From NCBI RefSeq assembly GCF_007483685.1, contig NZ_VMKN01000001.1, positions 1,125,825 to 1,189,824 of the forward strand: 64,000 nucleotides of DNA, given 5' to 3'. How positions within the stretch are numbered: the stretch's first letter is position 1; each line of letters begins with the position of its first letter. The translations under genes and the position numbers were made by a program. Source of the stretch: Litoribacter populi. GTDB lineage: Bacteria; Bacteroidota; Bacteroidia; Cytophagales; Cyclobacteriaceae. This document shows positions 41,673 through 50,392 of this stretch, in pieces. The notes under the pieces were generated by a model, which made no database searches, was not told the DNA's origin, and saw nothing but the letters and a program-made list of their open reading frames with translations.

Positions 41673-42551
41673 ATGCGTTTATTTGAATTAATTGGAAATA
41701 CTCCCATGGTGGAGCTTTCTGTAATACCCCAAAATCCAAATGTTAAGATTTTCGCAAAACTGGAAGGACAAAACCCAGGCGGCAGTGTAAAAGACCGAGC
41801 GGCTTATAATATGATTAAGTCGGCTTTAGAGCGAGGCGACATCAAAGCAGGCGACAAGTTGGTTGAGGCCACCTCCGGTAATACCGGAATAGCATTAGCT
41901 ATGGTTGCTAATCTTCTCGGGGTACACATGACATTGGTGATGCCTGATAACTCCACTAAGGAGAGAATCCTCTCCATGGAGGCCTATGGTGCCAAAGTTA
42001 TATTGACGCCAGCAGCCAAGACTATCGAGTACTCAAGGACGCTTGCTGAAGAGATGACAGAAAAGGAAGGGTATTTTATTTTGAATCAATTTGGCAATCC
42101 AGACAATTACAAAGCTCACTATACTGGTACAGGGCCTGAAATTTGGAAAGATACCAATGGGGAAGTTACCCATTTTGTATCCGCCATGGGCACCACAGGG
42201 ACAATTATGGGAGTATCCAGATATCTGAAAGAAAGAAACCCTAACATTCAAATTGTGGGGACCCAACCAACGGATGGGTCCAGTATTCCAGGGATAAGAA
42301 GATGGTCAAAAGAGTTTTTACCTAAAATATTCGAGCCAGAAAGAGTAGACAGGGTCATTGATGTCAGTCAGCAAGAGGCTACAGTTATGACTAGAAGAAT
42401 GGCTAAAGAAGAGGGGATTTTGGCAGGAATGAGTAGTGGTGGAGCATTGCACGCAGCCCTTAAAGTTGCATCTGAAATTGATATAGGAGTTATTGTCTGT
42501 ATTACCTGCGACAGAGGAGATCGATATCTGAGTTCTGATCTTTTTAAATAA
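41673..42551 (+). CDS. cysM: cysteine synthase (O-acetylserine sulfhydrylase)
   Basis: This PLP enzyme makes cysteine from O-acetylserine and sulfide. The 292-residue protein has the PLP lysine in NPGGSVKDRAAYNMI, the substrate loop EATSGNTGIALA and the phosphate-binding GTTGTIMG. The length and the end (ICDRGDRYLSSDLFK type) fit the CysM rather than the longer CysK group. It is transcribed after cysE and ends at a shared terminator. Confidence 0.93.
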   Translation: MRLFELIGNTPMVELSVIPQNPNVKIFAKLEGQNPGGSVKDRAAYNMIKSALERGDIKAGDKLVEATSGNTGIALAMVANLLGVHMTLVMPDNSTKERILSMEAYGAKVILTPAAKTIEYSRTLAEEMTEKEGYFILNQFGNPDNYKAHYTGTGPEIWKDTNGEVTHFVSAMGTTGTIMGVSRYLKERNPNIQIVGTQPTDGSSIPGIRRWSKEFLPKIFEPERVDRVIDVSQQEATVMTRRMAKEEGILAGMSSGGALHAALKVASEIDIGVIVCITCDRGDRYLSSDLFK

Positions 42552-42593
42552 AAAAATTAGGCTTGACACATGTAATTGTCAAGCCTAATTTTT
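42552..42593. terminator. bidirectional terminator between cysM and the Ldh-type gene
   Basis: A perfect 17-bp stem, AAAAATTAGGCTTGACA and its exact complement, with an eight-base loop. T runs on both sides suit both converging transcripts; it overlaps the last bases of the minus-strand gene. Confidence 0.88.
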
Positions 42594-43662
42594 AAAATTC
42601 TACTTCAAATTTTTCTCCTAGTGCTTTTAGATCGTCCACGACCGAAGGCAGCAATGGAATTCCTTTCTTTCTCCTCTGAGCTTCTATTTCCCTTTCTGGG
42701 TCACCCGGAATAAGAACTTTTTCATGACCCTCTGTTGTCTTGGCTGATCTGAATCGTGATATCCAGTTATCCATATGAGACTTAAATTCATCAGCTGGAC
42801 GGAATGCATCCACCCGCATAGCCCCAAAGAAGTGACCTAACCCCTCGCCAACCGGATTTGGGTCAGGTTGGAGAAATGCCACAAAGGGTGGTACCCAAGG
42901 TCCGTAATTTGCACCTGATAGTACAGCGGAGAAAATATCCACGATAGCGCCCAAAGCATATCCCTTATGCGAACCATGTTCTTTGTCGCCACCCAAAGGA
43001 AGCAACGCTCCTCCTTCCTTTACGCCATTTGGACTGGTGGTGGGCTGACCTGCTTTATCTTGAATCCAGCCTGATGGGGCTTGTTTGTTTTTACGGGTGA
43101 GGATTTCCAATTTCCCATTGGCAGCTGTTGTGGTGGCCAAATCAGCTACAAATGGCGGCTGATTACCAGCAGGTATAGCTACGGAGATAGGGTTGGTTCC
43201 CAAAAGGCGCTCGTTGGCGAAGGTCGGTGCCACCAGCGGACTGGCATTAGTCATGGAGAGGCCAATCATGTCATGCTGCAAGGCCTCCATAGCATGGACG
43301 CCAGCAATGCCGTAATGATTAGAGTTTTTCACTGATACCCATCCAGTCCCTGCGATTTTGGCTTTTTCTATGGCTATTTTCATGGCAAAAGGAGCCACTA
43401 CTAAGCCTAAACCTCCATCTCCATCAACTACAGCTGTACTTGGTGTTTCGTAAGTTACCCGGATGTTTGGAGTAGGATTGACCCTGCCGGCTTCCCACAA
43501 ACGCACGTAACCCGAAAGCCGGGCTACTCCATGGGAATCCACCCCGCGAAGGTCTGCTGATAATAAAACATCAGTTGCTGTCGTGGCTTGATCTTCAGGG
43601 CAGCCGATTTTTAAAAAAACTTCTTTGGAAAATTTACTTAATCTCTCAAGTGGATAATTCAT
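42592..43662 (-). CDS. Ldh-family (malate/L-lactate-type) NAD(P)-dependent oxidoreductase
   Basis: This 356-residue protein belongs to the Ldh_2 family (malate/L-lactate/ureidoglycolate/sulfolactate dehydrogenases), which is unrelated to classic LDH. Conserved blocks are RGVDSHGVARLSGY, with the catalytic region, then VKNSNHYGIAGVHAMEA and GSHKGYALGAIVDIFSAVLS. The substrate cannot be assigned from sequence; 2-hydroxyacids are the family norm. It is 20 bases downstream of the Ppx/GppA gene on the same strand. Confidence 0.9.
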   Translation of the reverse strand: MNYPLERLSKFSKEVFLKIGCPEDQATTATDVLLSADLRGVDSHGVARLSGYVRLWEAGRVNPTPNIRVTYETPSTAVVDGDGGLGLVVAPFAMKIAIEKAKIAGTGWVSVKNSNHYGIAGVHAMEALQHDMIGLSMTNASPLVAPTFANERLLGTNPISVAIPAGNQPPFVADLATTTAANGKLEILTRKNKQAPSGWIQDKAGQPTTSPNGVKEGGALLPLGGDKEHGSHKGYALGAIVDIFSAVLSGANYGPWVPPFVAFLQPDPNPVGEGLGHFFGAMRVDAFRPADEFKSHMDNWISRFRSAKTTEGHEKVLIPGDPEREIEAQRRKKGIPLLPSVVDDLKALGEKFEVEF

Positions 43663-43682
43663 GCTATAAAAACGGAGGAATA

Positions 43683-44630
43683 TTAACTATTTACAGGGCA
43701 CTCTCTTTTGATGAGTTGGGAAATTGCACCTTCTTTTAGAGCGTAAGTTGAGCAATATAAATGTTGAGCAGGGACAAATTTCAAAATATATGTGATAAGC
43801 AAGCTGGCCACCACAATCATATCTACTCTCATAGGAATCATGCCGGGGATGTTCAACCGTTCTTGTTTGTTTAAAGTCACGAGTTGTTCGGCAATCTTAT
43901 AAAACTCGGTGGCAGGAAGATCAAATGTCTGTTGTGATTTATGTTTCTTTTGTTTTAGGCCGGCAAAATAGATGTCGGAAAGTGTATCGAAAGTGCCGGA
44001 AGCACCAACTAAATCAGATGGCTCAAATCTATGGATGGCATGTACTAAGTCGTGAAGCTTATCTGCAAGATAGCCTTCCAGTTTATCCATTTCTTCAGGT
44101 AAGATGGGGTCATGGTAATGGAAAAGGTCTAGCATGCGTTGACCACCGATCTCAAAGCTTTGCTTCCAAAAAGACTGGACATTGTTGCCTATGATGAATT
44201 CAACACTGCCACCACCAATGTCCATCATCAAACTTGTCTTTTCAGAAAGTGATCCGGAAAACTTGATACCTTCATAGATCAATTGAGCTTCCTGATCCCC
44301 GTCGATTACGGTTACCTCAATATTAAAAAGTTTTTTTATTTTGTTGACAAAGTCAGACCCATTATCGGCATTTCTTACCGCACTTGTAGCAAAAGCAAAA
44401 GTTTCTTGAATCCCCTCACCTTTGATAAGGTTATTGAAGTGCTCCAAAGTGTGGTAGGCTCTCTTAAGTGCATCAGTAGTGATAACCTTTTTGGAAATCC
44501 CTCCCTGGCCGAGTTTAACGGCCACTTTTTCTTTGTAAATCGTGCGAAAATTATTCTCGTGCACTTCTACCAATAGCAAATGAAATGTATTGGTCCCCAT
44601 GTCAATGACTGCTGCCTTCTTAAAATTCAT
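43683..44630 (-). CDS. Ppx/GppA-family phosphatase
   Basis: The 315-residue protein has the actin-like ATPase fold of exopolyphosphatase and guanosine pentaphosphate phosphatase: DMGTNTFHLLLVE at the N-terminus, ATSAVRNADNG near 100 and the phosphate-2 loop MDIGGGSVEFIIG. It lacks the extra C-terminal HD domain of long Ppx enzymes. It therefore hydrolyses polyphosphate or pppGpp; which one cannot be told from the sequence. It heads the minus-strand pair with the Ldh-type gene. Confidence 0.9.
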   Translation of the reverse strand: MNFKKAAVIDMGTNTFHLLLVEVHENNFRTIYKEKVAVKLGQGGISKKVITTDALKRAYHTLEHFNNLIKGEGIQETFAFATSAVRNADNGSDFVNKIKKLFNIEVTVIDGDQEAQLIYEGIKFSGSLSEKTSLMMDIGGGSVEFIIGNNVQSFWKQSFEIGGQRMLDLFHYHDPILPEEMDKLEGYLADKLHDLVHAIHRFEPSDLVGASGTFDTLSDIYFAGLKQKKHKSQQTFDLPATEFYKIAEQLVTLNKQERLNIPGMIPMRVDMIVVASLLITYILKFVPAQHLYCSTYALKEGAISQLIKRECPVNS

Positions 44631-44698
44631 CTTTTGGCAAAATTTAGTTGTGCGAATATAGAAAGTTTATTTAAAAAGCATTAGTTCCTCCATTTTAT

Positions 44699-44815
44699 TT
44701 AATTAAGAAAAAATTGGGAGAAAAAAATATCCAATCCGCCCAATTCAATAATTAGGCCGACAATGAGGAAATGCAACAATAAGTTGAAGGCAAATTTTTT
44801 GGATAGGGATTGCAT
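44699..44815 (-). CDS. possible 38-residue hydrophobic peptide
   Basis: An ATG frame of 38 codons lies in the gap between ppx and the carboxylase gene. The product is basic at the start (MQSLSKKF) and then largely hydrophobic (NLLLHFLIVGLIIELGGLD), as in small single-pass membrane proteins. It would be the first gene of the ppx transcript, 68 bases ahead of it. No ribosome-binding or homology evidence is available, so it may be fortuitous. Confidence 0.3.
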   Translation of the reverse strand: MQSLSKKFAFNLLLHFLIVGLIIELGGLDIFFSQFFLN

Positions 44816-44826
44816 GGCTATATTTG
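44798..44826 (+). promoter_or_regulatory. promoter candidate for the acyl-CoA carboxylase gene
   Basis: TATATTTG (44819-44826) is a perfect -7 box, preceded by TTTG at a 17-base spacing, slightly short of the norm. Confidence 0.4.
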
Positions 44827-44851
44827 ACTAAATCTTTACAACAATAAACTC

Positions 44852-46435
44852 ATGGACAGTACAACTAAAGGCGTATATACTTTACCTGGTAACCAGGAAA
44901 AATATGATTTATTAACAAAGAAAAACCAGGAGGCGCTTCAGGGCGGGGGAGAAGCCCGTATAGCCTCTCAACATACAAAACGCAAGTTAACAGCCAGAGA
45001 AAGAATTCACCTATTAATGGATGAAGGTTCATTCCAGGAAATCGACAAGTTTGTAATGCACCGAGGGAAAGATTTCGGTATTGACAACGAACATTATCTT
45101 GGAGATGGAGTGGTCACAGGGTATGGCGATGTTAATGGCAGGCTAACCTATGTATTCTCTCAAGATTTCACCGTTTTTGGAGGCTCACTTTCTGAAACCA
45201 ACGCCGAGAAAATTTGTAAAATCATGGATATGGCCATGAAAAATGGCGCACCAGTGATCGGACTAAATGATTCAGGTGGGGCTAGAATTCAGGAGGGTGT
45301 GAACTCTTTAGGAGGTTATGCTGATATTTTTTATCGAAACACCTTAGCTTCTGGCGTGGTGCCTCAGATTTCCGGAATCATGGGTCCATGTGCTGGAGGA
45401 GCAGTTTATTCACCGGCCATCACAGATTTTATTTTGATGGTAGAAGATACCTCATACATGTTTGTGACCGGTCCCAATGTGGTAAAAACCGTAACTCAAG
45501 AAAATGTGACCGCTGAGGAACTTGGCGGTGCCAGTGCCCACTCTGTAAAAAGTGGCGTGACTCATTTCTCTTGTGCGAATGAAATGGAATGTATCAACCA
45601 CATTAAGCAAATCCTTAGTTATGTGCCTCAAAACTGTGAGGACTCTGCTCCTGTCTATCCTTATGAAATGAAGGAAGATGAAAGTAGAAAGGTGCTTGAT
45701 GAGATTATTCCAGAAAATCCCAACCATCCATATGATATGAGGGAGGTGATAGAGGGAATTGTGGATGAGAGTTCCTTCCTTGAAGTTCATAAAAATTACG
45801 CCGACAATATTGTAGTTGGTTTTGCGAGAATCGCGGGAAGAAGCATTGGTGTAGTAGGCAACCAACCCCAATCCATGGCTGGGGTACTAGATAATGATGC
45901 CTCGGTAAAAGCTGCGAGATTTGTTAGGTTCTGCGATTCATTCAACGTGCCTCTATTAGTTTTGGTAGACGTGCCTGGCTTCCTTCCGGGAACAGATCAA
46001 GAATGGAACGGGATCATTACCAACGGCGCAAAGCTATTATATGCTTTCTCGGAAGCCACAGTGCCTCGAATTACGGTTATTACCAGAAAAGCATACGGAG
46101 GGGCATATGATGTAATGAACTCCAAGCATATCGGGGCAGACCTTAATTTTGCCTGGCCAACTGCTGAAATTGCCGTTATGGGCGCCAAAGGTGCTGCTGA
46201 GATTATCTTCAAAAAGGAAATCGCTGAGGCTGATGATAAAGACGCCAAATTGCAAGAAAAAGTTGACGAGTACACAGCTAAGTTTGCCAACCCATACCGA
46301 GCCGCTCACAGAGGTTTTATCGATGAGGTAATTATGCCTTCTGAGACTAGAGAGAAATTGATTCGTGGCTTTAAAATGTTGGAGAACAAGGTTGACAAGT
46401 TGCCAAGGAAAAAACATGGCAACATTCCTTTGTAA
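44852..46435 (+). CDS. acyl-CoA carboxylase beta (carboxyltransferase) subunit
   Basis: The 527-residue protein is a biotin-dependent carboxyltransferase of the propionyl-CoA/methylmalonyl-CoA group, with two crotonase-like halves. Seen are [20 protein letters not shown] near residue 50, the acyl-CoA site [18 protein letters not shown], and in the second half [20 protein letters not shown] followed by [12 protein letters not shown]. It would take carboxybiotin from a carrier such as the one at 1882-2376. The M42 peptidase gene follows after 13 bases, probably in one transcript. Confidence 0.93.
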   Translation: MDSTTKGVYTLPGNQEKYDLLTKKNQEALQGGGEARIASQHTKRKLTARERIHLLMDEGSFQEIDKFVMHRGKDFGIDNEHYLGDGVVTGYGDVNGRLTYVFSQDFTVFGGSLSETNAEKICKIMDMAMKNGAPVIGLNDSGGARIQEGVNSLGGYADIFYRNTLASGVVPQISGIMGPCAGGAVYSPAITDFILMVEDTSYMFVTGPNVVKTVTQENVTAEELGGASAHSVKSGVTHFSCANEMECINHIKQILSYVPQNCEDSAPVYPYEMKEDESRKVLDEIIPENPNHPYDMREVIEGIVDESSFLEVHKNYADNIVVGFARIAGRSIGVVGNQPQSMAGVLDNDASVKAARFVRFCDSFNVPLLVLVDVPGFLPGTDQEWNGIITNGAKLLYAFSEATVPRITVITRKAYGGAYDVMNSKHIGADLNFAWPTAEIAVMGAKGAAEIIFKKEIAEADDKDAKLQEKVDEYTAKFANPYRAAHRGFIDEVIMPSETREKLIRGFKMLENKVDKLPRKKHGNIPL

Positions 46436-46448
46436 AACAAAAAACTAA

Positions 46449-47516
46449 ATGGAAGCAAATACACAATTTCTATATAAATATTTGAACAACGCCTCACCTA
46501 CGGGATTTGAAGCATCTGGTCAAGAAATTTGGCTGGATTATATCAAGCCCTATGTGGATGAGTATTTTACCGATAATTATGGAACGGCTGTGGGAGTTAT
46601 TAATCCTGATGCCAAATACAAGGTGGTGATTGAGGCCCATGCGGATGAGATTAGTTGGTTTGTAAATTATATCACGCCAGAAGGTTACATTTATGTCCGT
46701 CGCAACGGAGGTTCCGACCATATGATTGCTCCTTCCATGCGTGTCAATATCCATACTGATGAGAAGATCATTCCAGGAGTGTTTGGATGGCCTGCCATTC
46801 ATGTAAGGGACAAAAGTAAAGAAGAAGGGCCGACATTGGATAATATATTTATCGATGTTGGTGCCAGAAGCAAGGATGAGGTTGATGAGATGGGGATCCA
46901 CGTAGGTTGCGTGGTGACATTCAAGGATGAATTGACCGAGCTAAACGGTAAATTCTTTTCCGGACGCGCTTTAGATAATCGGGTGGGAGGATATATGATT
47001 GCCGAAGTTGCCCGCCAGCTTCATGAAGAGGGCGTAAAACTTCCTTTCGGACTGTATATTGTCAATGCTGTCCAAGAAGAAATCGGATTGCGTGGTGCGG
47101 AGATGATTGCTAGAAGAATCAAGCCGGATGTTGCTATCATAACCGATGTATGTCATGACACTACCGCTCCTTTGTACAATAAAGTTACCAGTGGTGATCA
47201 AACGGCTGGAAATGGGCCTGTATTGACTTATGGCGCATCAGTACATAAAAAGCTTTTAGACTTGATAATAGCTGCGGCCAAAAGCCGAAAGATTGACTTT
47301 CAACGTGCAGCGGCTTCCAGAGGAACAGGTACAGACACAGACGCCTTTGCCTACAGCAATGAAGGTGTGCCATCTGCCCTGATTTCCCTCCCTCTTAAGT
47401 ATATGCATACCACGGTGGAAACAGCCAGCAAGAAAGATATTGACGAGGTTATCGCACTGATCAAAGGCTTCTTGGAGGATTTTGATCCGGAGTTTGATTT
47501 CAGGTATATAAGTTAG
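46449..47516 (+). CDS. M42-family metallopeptidase (glutamyl aminopeptidase-like)
   Basis: This 355-residue protein has the M42 metal-ligand set: EAHADEISW, SGRALDNRVGGYM, NAVQEEIGLRGAEM with the catalytic Glu pair, and ITDVCHDTTAP, followed by the final His in LKYMHTTVE. M42 enzymes form large self-compartmentalising aminopeptidase shells in the cytoplasm; no signal peptide is present here. It follows the carboxylase gene by 13 bases. Confidence 0.92.
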   Translation: MEANTQFLYKYLNNASPTGFEASGQEIWLDYIKPYVDEYFTDNYGTAVGVINPDAKYKVVIEAHADEISWFVNYITPEGYIYVRRNGGSDHMIAPSMRVNIHTDEKIIPGVFGWPAIHVRDKSKEEGPTLDNIFIDVGARSKDEVDEMGIHVGCVVTFKDELTELNGKFFSGRALDNRVGGYMIAEVARQLHEEGVKLPFGLYIVNAVQEEIGLRGAEMIARRIKPDVAIITDVCHDTTAPLYNKVTSGDQTAGNGPVLTYGASVHKKLLDLIIAAAKSRKIDFQRAAASRGTGTDTDAFAYSNEGVPSALISLPLKYMHTTVETASKKDIDEVIALIKGFLEDFDPEFDFRYIS

Positions 47517-47558
47517 TATTATTATCCCTAATTATGCCAATTGACAAATATCCTTTGA

Positions 47559-47613
47559 TGTAAGGGAAGGATGATCGAAGACCGATGACCGAAGAAGCCT
47601 TACATTTTGCTTC
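47559..47613. repeat. inverted repeat enclosing GACCGATGACCGAAG-type short repeats
   Basis: ATGTAAGG and CCTTACAT bracket a purine-rich core with near-repeats (GATCGAAGACCGATGACCGAA). It lies in the 248-base gap after the M42 gene and has no coding potential. It resembles intergenic GACCGA-type repeat tracts; no copies can be tested here. Confidence 0.4.
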
Positions 47614-47680
47614 CAGGCATTCCTTGATTTGATAACGGCACTTTACAAGCAATTAAGTGGATATATAAAGTAAATTTATA

Positions 47681-47711
47681 AGAGGTAGCTTTTAGCTGCC
47701 TCTTTTTTTTT
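47681..47711 (+). terminator. intrinsic terminator after the M42 peptidase gene
   Basis: AGAGGTAGC / GCTGCCTCT (nine pairs, one G-U) with loop TTTTA, followed by eight T. Confidence 0.85.
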
Positions 47712-47764
47712 CTATATTGATATAGGTTTTTTATTACCATTCATTCACTTGTAACTTTTTTGAA

Positions 47765-48661
47765 ATGTATAAAATGCATGAGGAAGAGATTTTAGTCTCC
47801 GTAATAATAACTTGCTACAATCATGGCAAATTTCTAAAACAGGCTGTTGAAAGTACAATTGATCAAGGGTTAGATAAGTTGGAAATCATCGTTGTCGATG
47901 ATGGTTCCTCAGACCATACGGCTGAAGTAGCTCAACAACTGCCGGTTCGCTATGTCTACCAAGCCAACCAAGGCCTCTCTGCTGCTCGAAATACGGGTGT
48001 TAAGCAAAGTAGGGGTAAATACCTTGCTTTTTTGGATGCCGATGACTATTTCAAAAAGGGAGGTTTAAGAACTAATATGCAGATTCTCCAAAGGAAACCT
48101 TATCTGGCCTTGGTGGTAGGTTCCCACGAAAAAGTTTACGAAAAAACAGGGGAGGTTTTTATTTGTAACGAAATAGTAAAAGAAGACCATTTTTATCACA
48201 TGCTTATCGGAAATTATATAGGGATGCATGCAGCTGTTTTATATAGTCGCTGGGTCCTCAATGAATTTTTGTTTGATACTAGGTTGAAAATGTGTGAAGA
48301 TTATGATATCTATCTCAAGATTATGCGAAAATATGAGGTGGTGCATCATGAAGCAGTTGTTGCTGCATATAGAATCCATAATACCAATATGTCATCTAAT
48401 TTCTCGAAAATGCTCAAAGCTGCCTTGTATGTGTTACGGGTAAATAAAAAGTTAATTTCCTCTCCAAGGGAAAAAGATGCCTATCGAGCGGGGGGCAGGT
48501 TTTGGAAAAAGTATTATACTCAGGAAATGATCAATGAATTAAAGGGTGGGAAAATTAACCTTGATTATTATGGTTTTTGGATGTTAATCAATCAAAGTCC
48601 TAGGATTTTATCACGGTCGATTGCTGCAAAGTTAAAATCACCAACCTTGGCTGTGGAATAG
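47765..48661 (+). CDS. family 2 glycosyltransferase
   Basis: This 298-residue protein is a GT-A fold glycosyltransferase: SVIITCYNHGKFLKQAVEST at the N-terminus, the nucleotide-sugar Asp in VVDDGSSDHT and the metal-binding motif LDADDYF. No membrane segment is visible, so it probably works at the cytoplasmic face in polysaccharide or glycolipid synthesis. Acceptor and sugar are unknown. A second in-frame ATG lies three codons downstream at 47774. A poor -7 box (TAACTTTT, 47752) lies just before the start, which would favour the later ATG. Confidence 0.85.
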   Translation: MYKMHEEEILVSVIITCYNHGKFLKQAVESTIDQGLDKLEIIVVDDGSSDHTAEVAQQLPVRYVYQANQGLSAARNTGVKQSRGKYLAFLDADDYFKKGGLRTNMQILQRKPYLALVVGSHEKVYEKTGEVFICNEIVKEDHFYHMLIGNYIGMHAAVLYSRWVLNEFLFDTRLKMCEDYDIYLKIMRKYEVVHHEAVVAAYRIHNTNMSSNFSKMLKAALYVLRVNKKLISSPREKDAYRAGGRFWKKYYTQEMINELKGGKINLDYYGFWMLINQSPRILSRSIAAKLKSPTLAVE

Positions 48662-48715
48662 ATTTGCGTTGAATAATGAGTACATTGAAATTTAGAGCAC
48701 CAATAGATTAATAAA

Positions 48716-49474
48716 ATGGAAGTAATAGACCAGTTGGGAAGGAGAGTAGTTGTACCTAGCAGCCCACATAGAATAATTTCTCTCGTCCCCTCCCAAACCG
48801 AACTTTTGATAGATATGGGGTTGGAGAAAGAAATAGTGGGTGTGACCAAGTTTTGCGTGCATCCTCAAGGGTTCAAGGAATCAGTAACCATCATTGGCGG
48901 GACCAAAAACTTCCACTTTGACAAAATAAAATCTCTTAATCCAGACCTAATTATTGGGAATAAGGAGGAAAACTATGAAGAAGGGATAGATAAGCTCGCA
49001 AAAGACTTTCCCGTTTGGGTGAGTGATATATATGAACTGGAAGATGCTCTTGATATGATGAAGAAGCTAGGAGATTTGACTGACAGAAATGTAGAAGCTG
49101 AAAGGATAATTAACTTAGTGGAATACGGGTTTCGACGTGATTTTTTTTATAAAGGAACCGTAGTTTATTTGATTTGGAATGATCCTATAATGGTGGCAGG
49201 TAAGGATACCTTCATCGATTGCATGCTAGAAAAGGCCGGTTATACTAATTTAATTGAGAAAAGCAGATATCCGGAATTGAGTGTTGAGGAAATTAAAGAT
49301 TTAAACCCAGAGACCGTATTGTTGAGTTCAGAGCCTTTTCCATTTAAAGAGAAGCATTTGGAAGAATTTAAAAGAAAATTCCCTTATTCTAATGTTAAAC
49401 TGGTAGACGGAGAGATGTTTTCATGGTATGGAAGTCGGTTGATCAAAGCCCCGGAGTATTTTGAAAGATTATAG
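48716..49474 (+). CDS. helical-backbone metal receptor (BtuF/FhuD-type), no signal peptide
   Basis: The 252-residue sequence has the bilobed fold of class III binding proteins for vitamin B12 or iron chelates: DQLGRRVVVPSSPHRIISLVPSQTE at the start, LNPDLIIGNKEE, and a final MFSWYGSRLIKAPEY. Such proteins are normally periplasmic, but no signal peptide or lipobox is visible, and no ABC transporter genes are next to it. It may act in the cytoplasm, or may sense rather than transport; this is inference. It converges with the tyrA-led operon end. Confidence 0.8.
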   Translation: MEVIDQLGRRVVVPSSPHRIISLVPSQTELLIDMGLEKEIVGVTKFCVHPQGFKESVTIIGGTKNFHFDKIKSLNPDLIIGNKEENYEEGIDKLAKDFPVWVSDIYELEDALDMMKKLGDLTDRNVEAERIINLVEYGFRRDFFYKGTVVYLIWNDPIMVAGKDTFIDCMLEKAGYTNLIEKSRYPELSVEEIKDLNPETVLLSSEPFPFKEKHLEEFKRKFPYSNVKLVDGEMFSWYGSRLIKAPEYFERL

Positions 49475-49508
49475 AAAAGGGTCGAAGCTCCTGCCCTGAC
49501 CCATTTTA
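49475..49508. terminator. shared terminator between the metal-receptor gene and tyrA
   Basis: AAAAGGGTC and GACCCATTTT can pair around a 14-base loop, with T-rich flanks on both strands. The stem is short, so support is moderate. Confidence 0.5.
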
Positions 49509-49514
49509 ATAATC

Positions 49515-50360
49515 TCACTTCAAGTCCAAAATCTCCTTGAGTGGGGCTACAGCCTGTAGCTGCCGGGAAACAGCCTCAAAATCGTTCCCTTTAATATTTT
49601 CTTCCAGATTTTTGAGCTTGGCTATATAGCTCCCCAGCGCTTCCAGGACAAATTCTTTGTTTTCTTTAATAATTGGCGTCCACATTTCCGGAGAGCTTTT
49701 TGCCAGCCTTACAGTTGATGCAAAACCTGAACCTGCCATGTCAAATATATGGCGCTCGTCCTCCATTTTGTCCATCACTGTTTTGCCGAGCATGAAGGAA
49801 GAAATATGGGAGAGATGGGAAACAAAAGCCAGGTGCAGGTCATGCTCCTGTGGATCCATAAACCGGAGTTTCAGGTTCAGGGCTTCAAATAATTCATAGG
49901 CCTTGCCTTTGAGGTGCACGTCCGTTTTTTCCATTTCACAGATGATGAACACTTTTCCGTTGAGAAGATCCTCTTTGGCTGCTCTTGGCCCTGAATACTC
50001 CGTTCCCGCGATAGGGTGCCCTGCAAGAAACTGTGCCCTCTTTGGATGATCGGCCAAGCTTTGGCAGAGCCGGGCTTTGGTGGAACCCAAGTCAATTATA
50101 AGCGTTTCAGCACTTACCTTTTCCAATAATTCCTGAAGCAGCTGGGCCAGCGTATCCACAGGAGTGGCCAATAGCACTATGTCAGTCTCAACAGGTGGAG
50201 ACTCGACGGCTTCATCAATCAGTCCAAGGTATTTGGCCTCCTCCAAATGTTGATCGTTTTTGTCAAATCCGCTGATGTGGATTTCGGGAAATGCTTTCCG
50301 TATGGCCAGGGCAAATGATCCTCCGATAAGGCCAAGGCCGATGATGTGTATATGTTTCAT
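49515..50360 (-). CDS. tyrA: prephenate dehydrogenase
   Basis: TyrA oxidises prephenate to 4-hydroxyphenylpyruvate for tyrosine. The 281-residue protein opens with the NAD-binding HIIGLGLIGGSFALAIRKAF, followed by HPIAGTEYSGPRAAKEDLL around the catalytic region and the helical dimerisation domain. There is no fused chorismate mutase or ACT domain. It is the last gene of the six-gene aromatic operon, 32 bases after the aminotransferase. Confidence 0.95.
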   Translation of the reverse strand: MKHIHIIGLGLIGGSFALAIRKAFPEIHISGFDKNDQHLEEAKYLGLIDEAVESPPVETDIVLLATPVDTLAQLLQELLEKVSAETLIIDLGSTKARLCQSLADHPKRAQFLAGHPIAGTEYSGPRAAKEDLLNGKVFIICEMEKTDVHLKGKAYELFEALNLKLRFMDPQEHDLHLAFVSHLSHISSFMLGKTVMDKMEDERHIFDMAGSGFASTVRLAKSSPEMWTPIIKENKEFVLEALGSYIAKLKNLEENIKGNDFEAVSRQLQAVAPLKEILDLK

Positions 50361-50392
50361 TAGGTTTAATAGATTTCGATAGAGGAATTAAA

